From CAVQCJ01 sp963849365 (GTDB taxonomy: Bacteria > Actinomycetota > Actinomycetes > Prado026): DNA of 64,000 nucleotides. The stretch lies in assembly GCA_963849365.1 (NCBI GenBank), contig CAWKHA010000004.1, forward strand, positions 1,922,001 to 1,986,000, given 5' to 3'. The notes under the pieces were generated by a model. The model did not search any database and was not told where the DNA came from. It was given only the letters and a program-made list of their open reading frames with translations. Each line of letters starts with the position of its first letter. Positions within the stretch are counted from its first letter, which is position 1. Positions 16,319 through 24,820 of the stretch are shown here, one piece after another. The translations under genes were made by a program, and so were the position numbers.

Positions 16319-17560
16319 ATGGCCGGGCCGCGTGACGCGCAGGTGACCGTCGTCGGCGGCGGTGGTGTCGGGGCCGCCGTCGCGTACCTGCTCGCGCGCG
16401 AGGGGTGGGACGACGTCCAGCTGCTGGAGAAGGGCGAGCTCTGCGCGGCGACCAGCAGCCAGGCGGCGGGGATGGTCGGCCAGGCGCGGCCGACCGTCGA
16501 GCGCACCCGGCTGACGATGGCCGCCGCCGAGCTCTACCGCGGCTTCGGGGCCACCACCGGCTACTCCATGGACTTCCGTGAGTCGGGCGCGGTACGGCTC
16601 GCTCTGTCCGCCCGGTCCGAGGCCGAGCTCGCGCAGATCGCCGACTCGGCCGCCGTCGTCGGGCTGCCGGTCGAGTTCCTGACCGCGCAGCAGCTGCGCG
16701 AGGTCTACCCGGTGCTCGAGGATCTCTCGTCGGTGCGTGCCGCACTGTGGTCGCCGACCTGCGGCTACTTGCAGCCGAACAGCATGGTCGACGCGTACGT
16801 GCGCGCCGCGCGCGACCTCGGCGTCACGGTCGCGACGCACAGTCCGGTCACCGGGATCGGAGTCCGGCGCGGCGCGGTCCGGTCGGTGATGACGGTGCAC
16901 GGGGAGGTACGTACGGAGACGGTGGTAGTCGCGGCTGGTCCCTGGTCCGTGGCCGTCGCCGCGATGGTCGGTCTCGAGCTGCCGCTGGTGCCGGTGCTGC
17001 ACGAGTACTTCGTCACCGAACCGCTGCCGGGGTGGGACGGCGGCCTGCCCTGCCTGCGCGTGCCCGAGGTCCAGCTGTACGCACGCGGTGAGAGCGGCCG
17101 CCTGCTCTGCGGCGGCTTCGAGCACCACGGTACGAGCCTGGACCCGCGCGCCGTCGAGCCCGGCTCGACCCTGTCGGCGACGCCGGACTGGGACGTGCTC
17201 GGCGGGTTCGCCGCCGCTCTGGGCCGGTTCGTCCGCGATGTCCGGGAGGCCGGCGTCGGCGCGACGTTCCAGGGCTGGCCGACGTTCACGCCGGACGGCC
17301 GGTTCGTGATCGGTCCGGTCTCGGCGGTGCGCGGGCTGGTCTTCGCCGCCGGCTGCAACGCGCACGGTGTCTCCGGCTCGGCGGGCCTGGCCATGCACCT
17401 CGTCGAGAGCCTGCGTCCGGACCCGTCGCCGTACGTCCGCTCGCTGAGCCCGGACCGGTTCGTACCGCGGACCTGGTCGTGGGAGGACGCGCGCGTTCGG
17501 GCGCAGGCGGTGTACGAGAACTACTACCCGATGCCCGGCCCGGACCTCGGCGCGCCGTGA
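16319..17560 (+). CDS. FAD-dependent DAO-family amino-acid/amine oxidoreductase
   Basis: The 413-residue flavoprotein has the Rossmann dinucleotide motif VVGGGGVGAAVAYLLA near residues 11-26, an acidic end of strand two (LLEKGE), and the C-terminal FAD site GVSGSAGLAMHLVE. It resembles the N-terminal oxidase half of sarcosine/dimethylglycine dehydrogenases but lacks their folate-binding C-terminal half. It likely oxidises a secondary amine or amino acid. ATG 16319 is preferred over GTG 16313, two codons upstream. The dienelactone hydrolase-like gene follows closely on the same strand. Confidence 0.85.
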   Translation: MAGPRDAQVTVVGGGGVGAAVAYLLAREGWDDVQLLEKGELCAATSSQAAGMVGQARPTVERTRLTMAAAELYRGFGATTGYSMDFRESGAVRLALSARSEAELAQIADSAAVVGLPVEFLTAQQLREVYPVLEDLSSVRAALWSPTCGYLQPNSMVDAYVRAARDLGVTVATHSPVTGIGVRRGAVRSVMTVHGEVRTETVVVAAGPWSVAVAAMVGLELPLVPVLHEYFVTEPLPGWDGGLPCLRVPEVQLYARGESGRLLCGGFEHHGTSLDPRAVEPGSTLSATPDWDVLGGFAAALGRFVRDVREAGVGATFQGWPTFTPDGRFVIGPVSAVRGLVFAAGCNAHGVSGSAGLAMHLVESLRPDPSPYVRSLSPDRFVPRTWSWEDARVRAQAVYENYYPMPGPDLGAP

Positions 17561-17612
17561 GCTCCGGCACGAGGCCGTGCGGCTGAGCGAGGTGCGTGAT
17601 TCGATCCCGGCT

Positions 17613-18356
17613 ATGGGTGAGTCGATGAGCGCGAGAACGGTCATGATCGCCGGCCACGGCGGCGACGACGTCGAGGCCTACCTCGCCCGGCCCGAGGGCG
17701 ACGCCCGCAGGGGTGGTGTGGTGGTCATCCACCACCTGCCCGGCTACGACCGGGCGACCAAGGAGATCGTGCGACGGTTCGCCGGGCTCGGCTACGACGC
17801 GATCTGTCCCAACCTCTACTGGCGCGAGGCGCCCGGGGAGGCGTCCGACGACGCGGCGGCGAGGGTCCGCGCGAAAGGCGGTGTGCCGGACGCACGCCTG
17901 GTCGGCGACGCCGCAGGTGCCGCCGCCTACCTGCGCGCCCTGCCGACGTCAAACGGGAGGGTGGGGGTCATCGGGTACTGCTCCGGCGGGCGGCAGAGCG
18001 TCCTCGCGGCCTGCCACCTCGACCTGGACGCAGCCGTGGACTGCTACGGCGCGTACGTCACCGGGATCCCGCCGGAGGGGTTCCCGCTGCGGGTCTCCAA
18101 CCTCGTCGACCAGCTGCCGGACCTGCGACCGCCCCTGCTGGGGCTGTTCGGCCTGGACGACTCGGCGCCCAGCCCCGCGCACGTCGCCGAGCTGGACGCG
18201 ATCCTGACCGCCCATGGCAAGCCGCACGAGTTCCACAGCTACCCGGACGCCGGCCACGCCTTCTTCGCGGTGGACCGGCTGGGCTACCGCGTCGCGGCGG
18301 CCAACGACGGCTGGGAGAGGATCGCAGCCTTCTACGGCACCCACCTCGGAGGCTGA
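17613..18356 (+). CDS. Dienelactone hydrolase-family alpha/beta hydrolase
   Basis: The 247-residue enzyme has the dienelactone hydrolase layout: VVVIHHLPGYDRATKEIVRR, the nucleophile elbow GVIGYCSGGRQ with a catalytic cysteine, GLFGLDDSAPSP with the acid, and PDAGHAFFAVDR with the histidine. Members hydrolyse cyclic enol esters in aromatic breakdown or related esters. Starts at GTG 17577, ATG 17613 and ATG 17625 are all in frame and none has a convincing ribosome site; 17613 is a compromise. It probably shares a transcript with the upstream flavoprotein. Confidence 0.85.
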   Translation: MGESMSARTVMIAGHGGDDVEAYLARPEGDARRGGVVVIHHLPGYDRATKEIVRRFAGLGYDAICPNLYWREAPGEASDDAAARVRAKGGVPDARLVGDAAGAAAYLRALPTSNGRVGVIGYCSGGRQSVLAACHLDLDAAVDCYGAYVTGIPPEGFPLRVSNLVDQLPDLRPPLLGLFGLDDSAPSPAHVAELDAILTAHGKPHEFHSYPDAGHAFFAVDRLGYRVAAANDGWERIAAFYGTHLGG

Positions 18357-18457
18357 GCCGTGTGCCGATCCACGCGGCGGTGGCGACGGCCGCGGCCGAG
18401 CTGACCGCCTGACTTCGCTGCGCAGACGAGCAGACCAGCCAGGGCGAGGCGCCAGGG

Positions 18458-18472
18458 TGGACCTTCGGCCCT
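18458..18472 (+). promoter_or_regulatory. DosR-like box upstream of the acyltransferase
   Basis: TGGACCTTCGGCCCT differs by one base from the window-wide consensus GGGACCTTCGGCCCT and ends about 50 bases before the acyltransferase start. See the finding on the shared motif. Confidence 0.5.
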
Positions 18473-18523
18473 GCCGCCCGGTTCCGACGGTGACGACACT
18501 GGCAGCCGAAGAGGCGGGCGGTG

Positions 18524-19675
18524 ATGCGCAGCCGGCAGCGGGTGATCGTCGACAGCGTCGGCCAGGTCGCTGTCCGACCCCGTACGGCCTGGGCCGACAA
18601 CCTCCGGGTCACTCTCATCGCGGGGGTGGTCGTCGCCCACGCGGCCACGGCCTACGTCGTCGACGTGCCCTGGTACTACGAGGAGCGCACGACGTCGACG
18701 CTGACTCCCTTGCTGCTCTCGTTCCCGGTCTTCCTCGCCGCCGTCTTCGGGCTCGGCCCGCTGTTCCTCGTCGCGGGAGTGTTCGCCAGCCGCTCCCTGC
18801 GGCGCAAAGGGTCGGCGGCGTTCGCTCGTGGCCGTCTCGTCCGGCTCGGCGTCCCGCTGCTGTTCTTCCTCCTCGTGCTCGACCCGGTCACCGACTACCT
18901 GGGCGACATGGGCGGCGGTGAGCAGGCCGACCTGTGGGCCTACCTGACCGACCGGACGGGCACCCGCGACTCCGGGCCGATGTGGTTCGTCGTCGCTCTG
19001 CTGCTGTTCTCGCTGACGTACGCCGCATGGCGGGCCGCCCGACCCCGTCCGCTCGTGACCGGCGAGAGGGTCGAACCCTGGCACCTGGCCGCGTTCGCCG
19101 CTTCGATCGCAGCGCTGTCCTGGCTGACCTGGATGGTCTGCACCTACCGCAGCGAGACGTTCTTGAACTTCAACTGGGCGCACTGGCCGCAGGCCGCCGG
19201 GCTGTTCGTCTTCGGTGTGATGGCCGGCGAGCGGGGTTGGCTGGACACGTTCACGGCGGAACGCGCTCGCCGGTGCGGTCGGGTCGCGGTCACCGGCATG
19301 CTGGCACTCTGCGCACTCGCCGGGGTCTCGCTCGCCGGTGACGACTTCGCCTCGCTGGTGGGCGGGCCGCACTGGCAGTCCGCCGCGTTCGCGGTCGTGA
19401 CCGGGGCCGTGGCGGTCACCCTGGGGATATGGATCATCGCCTGGTACCAGCGCCGCTGGGACCACGCCGGCTCCATCGCCCGTCGGGCCGGTCGGGGGTC
19501 GTACGCGGCGTACGTGGTGCACCCCACGGTGCTGGTCGCTCTCTCGCTCGCAGTCCAGGCCCTCCCGGCCACGCCGGAGTCGAAGTTCCTGCTCGTCGCC
19601 GCCCTCGGCGTCCCGGCGGTGTTCATCGTGGGCTACGGCCTGACCCGGATCCCGGTCGTCGGTCGATTCGTCTAG
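18524..19675 (+). CDS. Acyltransferase-3-family membrane protein
   Basis: The 383-residue protein has about ten transmembrane helices and the pattern of the acyltransferase 3 family: an N-terminal RTAWADNLRVTLIAGVVVAH with the usual conserved His in helix one, and FARGRLVRLGVPLLFF with the conserved Arg-rich turn. Such enzymes move acyl groups onto extracytoplasmic glycans or lipids. ATG 18524 is used; a GTG directly before it is also possible. A DosR-like motif sits just upstream, hinting at stress-related expression. The acceptor is unknown. Confidence 0.8.
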   Translation: MRSRQRVIVDSVGQVAVRPRTAWADNLRVTLIAGVVVAHAATAYVVDVPWYYEERTTSTLTPLLLSFPVFLAAVFGLGPLFLVAGVFASRSLRRKGSAAFARGRLVRLGVPLLFFLLVLDPVTDYLGDMGGGEQADLWAYLTDRTGTRDSGPMWFVVALLLFSLTYAAWRAARPRPLVTGERVEPWHLAAFAASIAALSWLTWMVCTYRSETFLNFNWAHWPQAAGLFVFGVMAGERGWLDTFTAERARRCGRVAVTGMLALCALAGVSLAGDDFASLVGGPHWQSAAFAVVTGAVAVTLGIWIIAWYQRRWDHAGSIARRAGRGSYAAYVVHPTVLVALSLAVQALPATPESKFLLVAALGVPAVFIVGYGLTRIPVVGRFV

Positions 19676-19786
19676 CCGGCTGAGCGGGCCCACCAGACCG
19701 GGGCGCTGGTTCGGGTGCGAGACCCGCATGAGGGTCCGACCACCAGATGCGTCGCCCACCGTCGCCGTCGAAGACCGAACCGTTTC

Positions 19787-19801
19787 GGGACCTTCGGCCC
19801 T
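19787..19801 (+). promoter_or_regulatory. DosR-like box upstream of the CoA-binding protein gene
   Basis: This is an exact copy of the 15-bp consensus GGGACCTTCGGCCCT, flanked by TTTC and ACCGGG, 170 bases upstream of the CoA-binding protein start. The 295-bp gap 19676-19970 contains no other recognisable element. Confidence 0.6.
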
Positions 19802-19970
19802 ACCGGGTCGGACCACCCCGCGGCTGTATTCGTCGCGTACGCCTCGACCACGGACAGGGACCGTTCTCGGGTGACCCGACGGCTGGGCGCGCTTGGCAGG
19901 CGGGCGCGCGGCCGCCGAGAGCGAATCGCGGAGCCGGTGGTCTGTCGGTCGCGACGAGGAGGTGGGCCGG

Positions 19971-20459
19971 GTGAACGTGAAGGACGCGGCTGGGCAGTTC
20001 CTCGCCAGCAGACGCATCGCGGTTACCGGGGTGTCCCGCAACCCGAAAGGGCATGGCAGCAACCTCGTCTACTTGCGGTTGAAGCAGCGCGGCTACGAGG
20101 TGTTCGCGGTGAACCCGCATGCGGACGAGGTCGAAGGTGACGCCTGCTTCCACGACCTGAAGTCGATTCCCGGCGGCGTCGACGCGGTGGTGATCGGGAC
20201 CCGGCCGGAGACGGCGGAGTCCACCGTCCGCGAGTGCGCCGAGCTCGGCATCAAGCAGGTGTGGATGCACCGCTCGTACGGAGCCGGCAGCTTCAGCGAG
20301 GCCGCTGCCGAGTACGGCCGGCAACACGGGATGACGGTCATCGACGGCGGTTGCCCACTGATGTTCGACCCGACTGCCGACTTCGGCCACAAGATGATGA
20401 GGGTCGTCTACACGATGAACGGCCACGTGCCCAGGACGGTTGGAGCGCCCGAAGCCTGA
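19971..20459 (+). CDS. CoA-binding domain protein (YccU-like)
   Basis: The 162-residue protein consists of one CoA-binding Rossmann domain: RRIAVTGVSRNPKGHGSNLV, GYEVFAVNPHADEVEG, PGGVDAVVIGTRPE and IKQVWMHRSYGAGSFS. These proteins bind coenzyme A or acyl-CoA; some belong to dormancy regulons. GTG 19971 is used with GAGGAGG eight bases upstream; GTG 19962 is an in-frame alternative. A perfect copy of the DosR-like box lies upstream, and the ABM-like gene 79 bases downstream is likely co-transcribed. Confidence 0.85.
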   Translation: MNVKDAAGQFLASRRIAVTGVSRNPKGHGSNLVYLRLKQRGYEVFAVNPHADEVEGDACFHDLKSIPGGVDAVVIGTRPETAESTVRECAELGIKQVWMHRSYGAGSFSEAAAEYGRQHGMTVIDGGCPLMFDPTADFGHKMMRVVYTMNGHVPRTVGAPEA

Positions 20460-20538
20460 GCACGCTGCACGAAACGAGCGTCAGACGCCACGTACTGCTG
20501 AGCGAGCACGGATACGGACGCGTGACGAGGAGGAGGCC

Positions 20539-20913
20539 ATGAGCCATCTGGAGATAAGCGCACGCCTGAAGATCCGCCCGGGCCAACTGGAAGGGTTCAA
20601 GGCCCAAGCCGCCGAGATCATGCGGTTGACGCGGGAGATGGACACGCACACCCTGCGCTACGACTGGTTCATCAACGAGGACGGCACGGAATGCGAGGTT
20701 CGCGAGGCATACGAAGGTGAAGAGGGGCTGTTCGAGCACAACCAGCACGTCGTCGAGGCCAGGAACATCCTGTTCAGGGATTTCGCCTACGACCACCGCA
20801 TGACCGCGTACGGCGAGGTATCGCAACAGCTTGTCGAGCTGGCCAGCGTGCACGCCGGAGGCCTCGGCCGCTTCTCGTTCCTCCAGGGCCTTCAGCCGGA
20901 GCCGGCCGTCTGA
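20539..20913 (+). CDS. Antibiotic-biosynthesis-monooxygenase (ABM) fold protein
   Basis: The 124-residue protein has the ferredoxin-like ABM pattern: EISARLKIRPGQLEGFKAQA, TLRYDWFINEDGTECEVREA and LFEHNQHVVEARN. Members of this dimeric fold act as cofactor-free monooxygenases, haem degraders or stress proteins; the exact activity cannot be read here. AGGAGG two bases before ATG 20539 and a GAGGAGGAGG run support the start. It follows the CoA-binding protein and may be part of the same stress-induced unit. Confidence 0.75.
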   Translation: MSHLEISARLKIRPGQLEGFKAQAAEIMRLTREMDTHTLRYDWFINEDGTECEVREAYEGEEGLFEHNQHVVEARNILFRDFAYDHRMTAYGEVSQQLVELASVHAGGLGRFSFLQGLQPEPAV

Positions 20914-21088
20914 GCGTGAGCGGCGGTGGTCGGGCTCCCTTACTGGACGGCGCCGTGACTGTTGGCTGCGGGTGACCGGCGGAAGGCCGCCGGGAGACAT
21001 GGGTGGGCCCGGGAGACAGCCAACGACATCGTCTCTCAGCCGCCAGAGACGTGGCAGGAGGGCAGCAACTGGGCCTCGGCGAGGTCGA

Positions 21089-21298
21089 TCACGGCTGGCC
21101 CGACTGCCGCTTCCCGAGCGCCTCTCGCCGGGCGCCAGCAGAGCTACCGCCCCAGGCTTGTTCTTCCAGGAGGGCCTGCTTCTTCGCAGCGCGATAGGTG
21201 TTCAACTCCAGCCGCCACTCGGCCGCAAGCTCATCGTCGCCGAGGGCCTCGGCCTCCGCGATGTCGGTCAAGAGATCCTGCTCGAATGCGTCAGACAC
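21089..21298 (-). CDS. Small charged helical protein of unknown function
   Basis: A 69-residue frame from GTG 21298 encodes a mostly helical, acidic-then-basic peptide (LLTDIAEAEALGDDELAAEW, then LNTYRAAKKQALLEEQAWGG). Codon usage keeps high third-position GC, suggesting it is real, but the ribosome-binding site is weak and I recognise no family. The in-frame extension to 21406 looks non-coding. Confidence 0.4.
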   Translation of the reverse strand: MSDAFEQDLLTDIAEAEALGDDELAAEWRLELNTYRAAKKQALLEEQAWGGSSAGARREALGKRQSGQP

Positions 21299-21346
21299 AG
21301 CGCGAAGCCTAGGCCAAGTCTGGGGTAAGGAGCTGCCGGCGGCACG

Positions 21347-21383
21347 TGAATCCTGACCCCGGTGCGGCCTGAATCTTGACCCC
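21347..21383. repeat. Tandem 14-bp repeats resembling a transposon end
   Basis: TGAATCCTGACCCC (21347-21360) and TGAATCTTGACCCC (21370-21383) are 23 bp apart in direct orientation. A related string, GTCAAGACCCCACTG, appears on the minus strand near 22304-22318. Such multiple short repeats are usual at IS21-like ends; no transposase is left between them. Confidence 0.4.
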
Positions 21384-21508
21384 CTGTCCAACCACTCTGG
21401 CTCCAACCGAGCCAGGCGTGTCGGACGCCTCGGACGTGGTGGGTGGGCGCATGGCGGGTCCGGGGGTCACCGCCATGCGCCACCCCGACCAGGCCGCGCG
21501 AGCGCCGG

Positions 21509-22299
21509 TCATGGGTAGACGCGCAGCTCCCCCATCGCCAAGGGGGTCGCGTCGGTCTTGACCACCGCGACGTACCTGTACGCGTCGCCCGTGGGGTTCG
21601 CGCAGGCGAGCGACCCGCGGTAGGCGAGGGGCGTGCTGGACTGCGTGCAGATCACCACGCGGGAGACGCTCATGTCCTGGCTGTTCGAGAGCCAGAGCTG
21701 GAAGTTGGCGCGGCCGCTGGACTGGTCCACGTCCTGCCGGGAGACGAACTGGACCTCCGAGATCAGCTTGGGGGCGCCGAGGTCGGTCTCCCACCACTGG
21801 CCCTGGGCGGCTGCCGACTGCCAGTAGGTCAGCGCGTCCGCGTCGACTGCGAGGGACGGCAGGGAGGGTGCTGCGGACGACGAGGCGTACGCCGGCGTAC
21901 CGACGGCCAGGTCGACGGCCGACGAGAAGGCCCGCAGCTCGGCCACGTAGAAGGCCGTCGAGTCCGTCTTCACGGCGGCGACGTAGCGCCATGGTCCCGG
22001 AGGGATCGCGCAGGTGTACGTGGGCGGCTCGAGACCGGCGTTCGACATGATCTGCTGGGTGACCGGCGGCCAGGCGCTCTTGTCCGTGACGTTGGACGTG
22101 ACGCAGTTCGTCATGGCCACCGGCGGGCAGGCGTTCGCGCCGTTGTCGGCGTTGTTCGCCGGTGCGTAGTTGTTCGTGACGGTGTTGTAGGACACCGGCG
22201 GTTCCCCGAAGTGGAGCCACCTGATGACCGGGGAGTCGACGACGTTGCTCGTGACGCTCCAGTTCGTCGCGCCGCCGTCGAGGTAGAGGGCCCCGTACT
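21509..22299 (-). pseudogene. 3' fragment of a secreted glycan-active protein with F5/8 type C domain
   Basis: An open frame without a proper start reads from about 22299 to the stop at 21509. The first part (DGGATNWSVTSNVV, RWLHFGEPPVSYNTVTNNYA, NACPPVAMTNCVTSNVTD) matches the end of a parallel-beta-helix or glycosidase-type extracellular domain. The rest is an F5/8 type C (discoidin) carbohydrate-binding module (AELRAFSSAVDLAVG, WWETDLGAPKLISEVQFVS, ELRVYP at the end). The first GTG at 22195 lies inside the helix domain, so the 5' part of the gene is missing. Transposon-like repeats flank the fragment, suggesting insertion and deletion removed the rest. Confidence 0.7.
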
Positions 22300-22576
22300 G
22301 TGAACGGGAGCAGTGGGGTCTTGACCTGGCGCTGCCGGAGCTGACCGGGTTCCGGGCACGTGACCGCGATTCTGGCTCACTTTCGCGATGAGGCGGCGAA
22401 CGCTGACGCGGTGTCTGTCCACGTCTACTGCTTCACCTCCGTTGGAGCGGTCGAGAAGGTTCTGTTGCCGTGTCGGATAGGGCGATCGGTCTCGAGGAGC
22501 TGCGCCAAGGGGCAGTCCGACCTGGCACTGGCGTCTGTACGATGGCGGAAAACCTATGCTCAGCAGGGGTCTCCAC
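22300..22576. other. Non-coding stretch before the island boundary
   Basis: No supported gene is present. The left edge holds the truncation point of the F5/8 gene and a transposon-end-like string. An apparent 76-residue frame (22360-22590) shows no recognisable protein. Confidence 0.5.
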
Positions 22577-22623
22577 GGTGGAGCGGGTGACCGGGATCGA
22601 ACCGGCATGGCCAGCTTGGAAGG
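22577..22623. repeat. attachment-site copy: 47-bp duplicate of the tRNA-Gly 3' part
   Basis: Bases 22577-22623 are identical to 46978-47024, which cover the CCA end, T arm, variable loop and anticodon arm of the tRNA-Gly(TCC) gene on the minus strand. The similarity stops abruptly at the anticodon stem, so this is a tRNA fragment and not a gene. It marks the distal end of an integrated element. Confidence 0.85.
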
Positions 22624-22820
22624 ACCCTCAGGACCATCCATGTTCGTGCCTCAGAGTACGTCTTCGCAGGTCAGGGGCATAGTCTCTTCCTCTTGCGTCC
22701 GCTGGAAACCGCCTTCGTCCGTGCCCTTGGGGCACGCGAAGGGCACGCCGTCCTGGGCCCATGCAGGGCGGAGGCGTTTGGAGATCAGTCTTTCGTTGAC
22801 ACCGGTCGCGTGATCTGGCG
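22624..22820. other. Island left end without a gene
   Basis: Nothing recognisable is encoded between the att repeat and the MNT operator. A string TTGGGGCACGCGAAGGG near 22731 resembles TTGGGGCACGCGAGGG near 46914 at the other end of the island and may be an integrase arm site. Confidence 0.35.
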
Positions 22821-22858
22821 CTACGCATGAACGGTTGTTATCATCGGTTTATGCGTAG
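22821..22858. promoter_or_regulatory. Inverted-repeat operator spanning the MNT start codon
   Basis: CTACGCATGAAC (22821-22832) and GTTTATGCGTAG (22847-22858) form an inverted repeat matching at 11 of 12 arm positions with a 14-bp spacer. The right arm covers the ATG at 22851, so binding by the helix-turn-helix half of the encoded protein could block both transcription and translation: classic antitoxin autoregulation. Confidence 0.65.
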
Positions 22859-23438
22859 TGATGCTCCGGTGCTCGCCCCGACGTTCCGGTCGAGGACGCA
22901 GGGTGAACTTCTCGCCCTGGTCCTGCTGCACCCGGACCAGGAGTGGACCGTCAGCGACCTCGCCCGGCAGCTCGGCGTCCCGCTGACGACTGTTCAGAGC
23001 GAGGTCGGCCGGCTGGCCGACGGAGGAGTGCTGGCGACGCGCAAGGTGGGTCGCTCCCGGGTCGTGCGGGCCAACGTCGCGAGCCCGTCGGTGGCTCCGC
23101 TGACCCAGCTGACGCTGGTCACGTTCGGACCGCAGACCGTCATTGCCGACGAGTTCGCCGTCCTCGGTGCCGAACGGGTGGTGGTGTTCGGATCGTGGGC
23201 CGCCCGATACCACGGTGAGACAGGCGAACCTCCAGCTGACATCGACGTACTCGTGGTCGGTGACGGGATCGATCGCGCCGCTCTGTACGCCGCCGCTGAG
23301 CGCGCCGAGGTGCGTCTCGGGATGCCGGTCAACCCGGTGCTGCGTCCGGCTGGCTCATGGGAGGAGCCCGGTAAGGATGCGTTGTTGGTAGAGATGCAGT
23401 CGAGACCGTACGTCGACGTGACGGGTCGGTCAGCATGA
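22851..23438 (+). CDS. HTH-MNT nucleotidyltransferase antitoxin
   Basis: The 195-residue protein has an N-terminal winged helix-turn-helix (EWTVSDLARQLGVPLTTVQS, residues about 25-75) and a C-terminal minimal nucleotidyltransferase domain with VVFGSWAARYHGE and ADIDVLVVG, giving the GS...DxD catalytic signature. In HEPN-MNT modules the MNT protein neutralises its HEPN RNase partner, in some cases by adding AMP to it. The next gene is a HEPN protein overlapping by ATGA, so the pair is translationally coupled. The HTH and palindromic operator at its start indicate autoregulation. Confidence 0.85.
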   Translation: MRSDAPVLAPTFRSRTQGELLALVLLHPDQEWTVSDLARQLGVPLTTVQSEVGRLADGGVLATRKVGRSRVVRANVASPSVAPLTQLTLVTFGPQTVIADEFAVLGAERVVVFGSWAARYHGETGEPPADIDVLVVGDGIDRAALYAAAERAEVRLGMPVNPVLRPAGSWEEPGKDALLVEMQSRPYVDVTGRSA

Positions 23439-23890
23439 AGTGGACGCGCGGTCAGGAGACCGTCGATCGGCTGCTCGCCGAAGGGCGCCTCAAACACGTC
23501 ACAGGCGCAGCCGCCGATGGCACGATGTGGCTCATGTCGGCAGAGGCACTTCTCGAGTCCGCGCGGCGCGAGAGCGACCCCAACCCCGAGGCCGCGTACG
23601 TGCTGGCATACGACGCCGCGCGGAAGGCGTGCACTGCACTGGTCGCTCAACAGGGCCTCCGCACGAAGGGCGCCGGACACCACGTCACGGTCGAGCAGGT
23701 CGTACGCGCGCAGTTCGGCGGTCCCTTCGACGGTTTCGGCGCATTGCGCCGCAGACGATCCGAGATCGAGTACCCGCAGCGCCCCGACGATGACATCGAA
23801 GGGGCAGAGGCTGTCGCGGCGATCTCGTCGTCCGCACTGATCATCGCCGCAGCCGAACGACTACGGCCGGAGCTGGACTCGTACCGGTAG
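23435..23890 (+). CDS. HEPN-domain toxin partner
   Basis: The 151-residue helical protein fits the HEPN fold: LMSAEALLESARRE, AAYVLAYDAARKACTALVAQ, then the segment ALRRRRSEIEYPQ, where HEPN RNases carry an R-x4-6-H motif. Here the histidine position appears to be Glu, with the following Tyr kept, so RNase activity is uncertain. It overlaps the upstream MNT antitoxin gene by four bases, the usual arrangement of this toxin-antitoxin type. It converges on a second, orphan MNT gene. Confidence 0.75.
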   Translation: MKWTRGQETVDRLLAEGRLKHVTGAAADGTMWLMSAEALLESARRESDPNPEAAYVLAYDAARKACTALVAQQGLRTKGAGHHVTVEQVVRAQFGGPFDGFGALRRRRSEIEYPQRPDDDIEGAEAVAAISSSALIIAAAERLRPELDSYR

Positions 23891-23977
23891 TCCGCGACGT
23901 CGACCCGCTGACGACTTCCGCGGCATTGGCGAATCTGCCTGCTGCGGGCGGGGGACGGACAACGGCGAAATCTGCGC

Positions 23978-24604
23978 CTACTGGCGTAGACGTCGGTCGG
24001 CGAGGTCGGGCATGACCTGCGGTGGACGCGATGAGGTCGCGTTCTCGAGAACGGGGACCAGGGGCCGGGTCGTGACCTCGGCGTGGAACCCGTCGTCTCC
24101 GTCGCGCCACCAGTCGGGGGAGCGGATGGTGATGTTGACCTCGCGTGACAGACGGGCGGAGGCGCGTTGGGCGAGGTCGTCGCGGTTGGGCGTGCCGATG
24201 ACCAGGACGTCGATGTCGGCGGGTGGGCGTCCGGATTGGCCTTCGTAGCGGGCGACCCAGGAGCCGAACAGCAACACGTGTTCAATGCCCGCCACGTTGG
24301 CGACCGCTTCGGCGATGACCTGACGAGGACCGAACGAGCGCAGGAGGAGCTCGGTGAGCGGTTCGGTCAGCAGCGACGCGGCTGCGGTGACGAGTCGGGT
24401 GTTCCCCAGCCGCCGCGAGGTGATGACCCCCGTCTGCTCGGCGCGCGAGACCTCGCGTTGGGCTGTGACCACCGACGAACCGACACGTCCGGCGAGCTCG
24501 GTCAGCGTCCACTCGCGGCCCGGTGACAGGAGGAGCAGCGTGAGCAGTTCGGTCTGTAACCGGGAGCGCAGCAGTGGAAGCAGCGGAGGCGCTACTGATT
24601 GCAT
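23978..24604 (-). CDS. Second HTH-MNT nucleotidyltransferase, without HEPN partner
   Basis: The 208-residue protein is a paralogue of the MNT at 22851: helix-turn-helix region EWTLTELAGRVGSSVVTAQR, then VLLFGSWVARYEGQ and ADIDVLVIG with the catalytic GS...DxD layout. ATG 24604 is chosen because upstream residues are unlike the family. No HEPN gene lies downstream in the 87-base gap before the convergent HEPN gene, so it is either orphaned or shares that toxin. It ends with a basic tail (MPDLADRRLRQ). Confidence 0.8.
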   Translation of the reverse strand: MQSVAPPLLPLLRSRLQTELLTLLLLSPGREWTLTELAGRVGSSVVTAQREVSRAEQTGVITSRRLGNTRLVTAAASLLTEPLTELLLRSFGPRQVIAEAVANVAGIEHVLLFGSWVARYEGQSGRPPADIDVLVIGTPNRDDLAQRASARLSREVNITIRSPDWWRDGDDGFHAEVTTRPLVPVLENATSSRPPQVMPDLADRRLRQ

Positions 24605-24820
24605 AAGACGTAAGACATGTTGCGCAATACGCAAAATCAATACCGCTTGACCCCAGACGGCCGCCGACACTTTGCGCCGACAATGCAGCAGCCCGGCGGG
24701 TCGGGACGCGCGAGCACCGGGGAGTGCAAGACGAGTGCTCGCTGCACTTCGATCTCGATGAACGCTCGTTCCTCGCGGCCGCCGAGTAGGAGCCCTAGAT
24801 CCGCACGCCGGTGCGGCCGA

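Noticed and set aside
18332..20062. A 576-residue minus-strand frame
   Set aside because: Antisense to the acyltransferase, with shadow-type composition rich in Gly, Arg, Pro and His and no motif.
22360..22590. A 76-residue plus-strand frame at the island's outer edge
   Set aside because: No recognisable domain, overlaps the att repeat and lies in a stretch with transposon-end features.
22577..22623. A second tRNA-Gly gene
   Set aside because: Only the 3' part is present; the acceptor 5' strand, D arm and half of the anticodon arm are missing, so it is an attachment-site copy.
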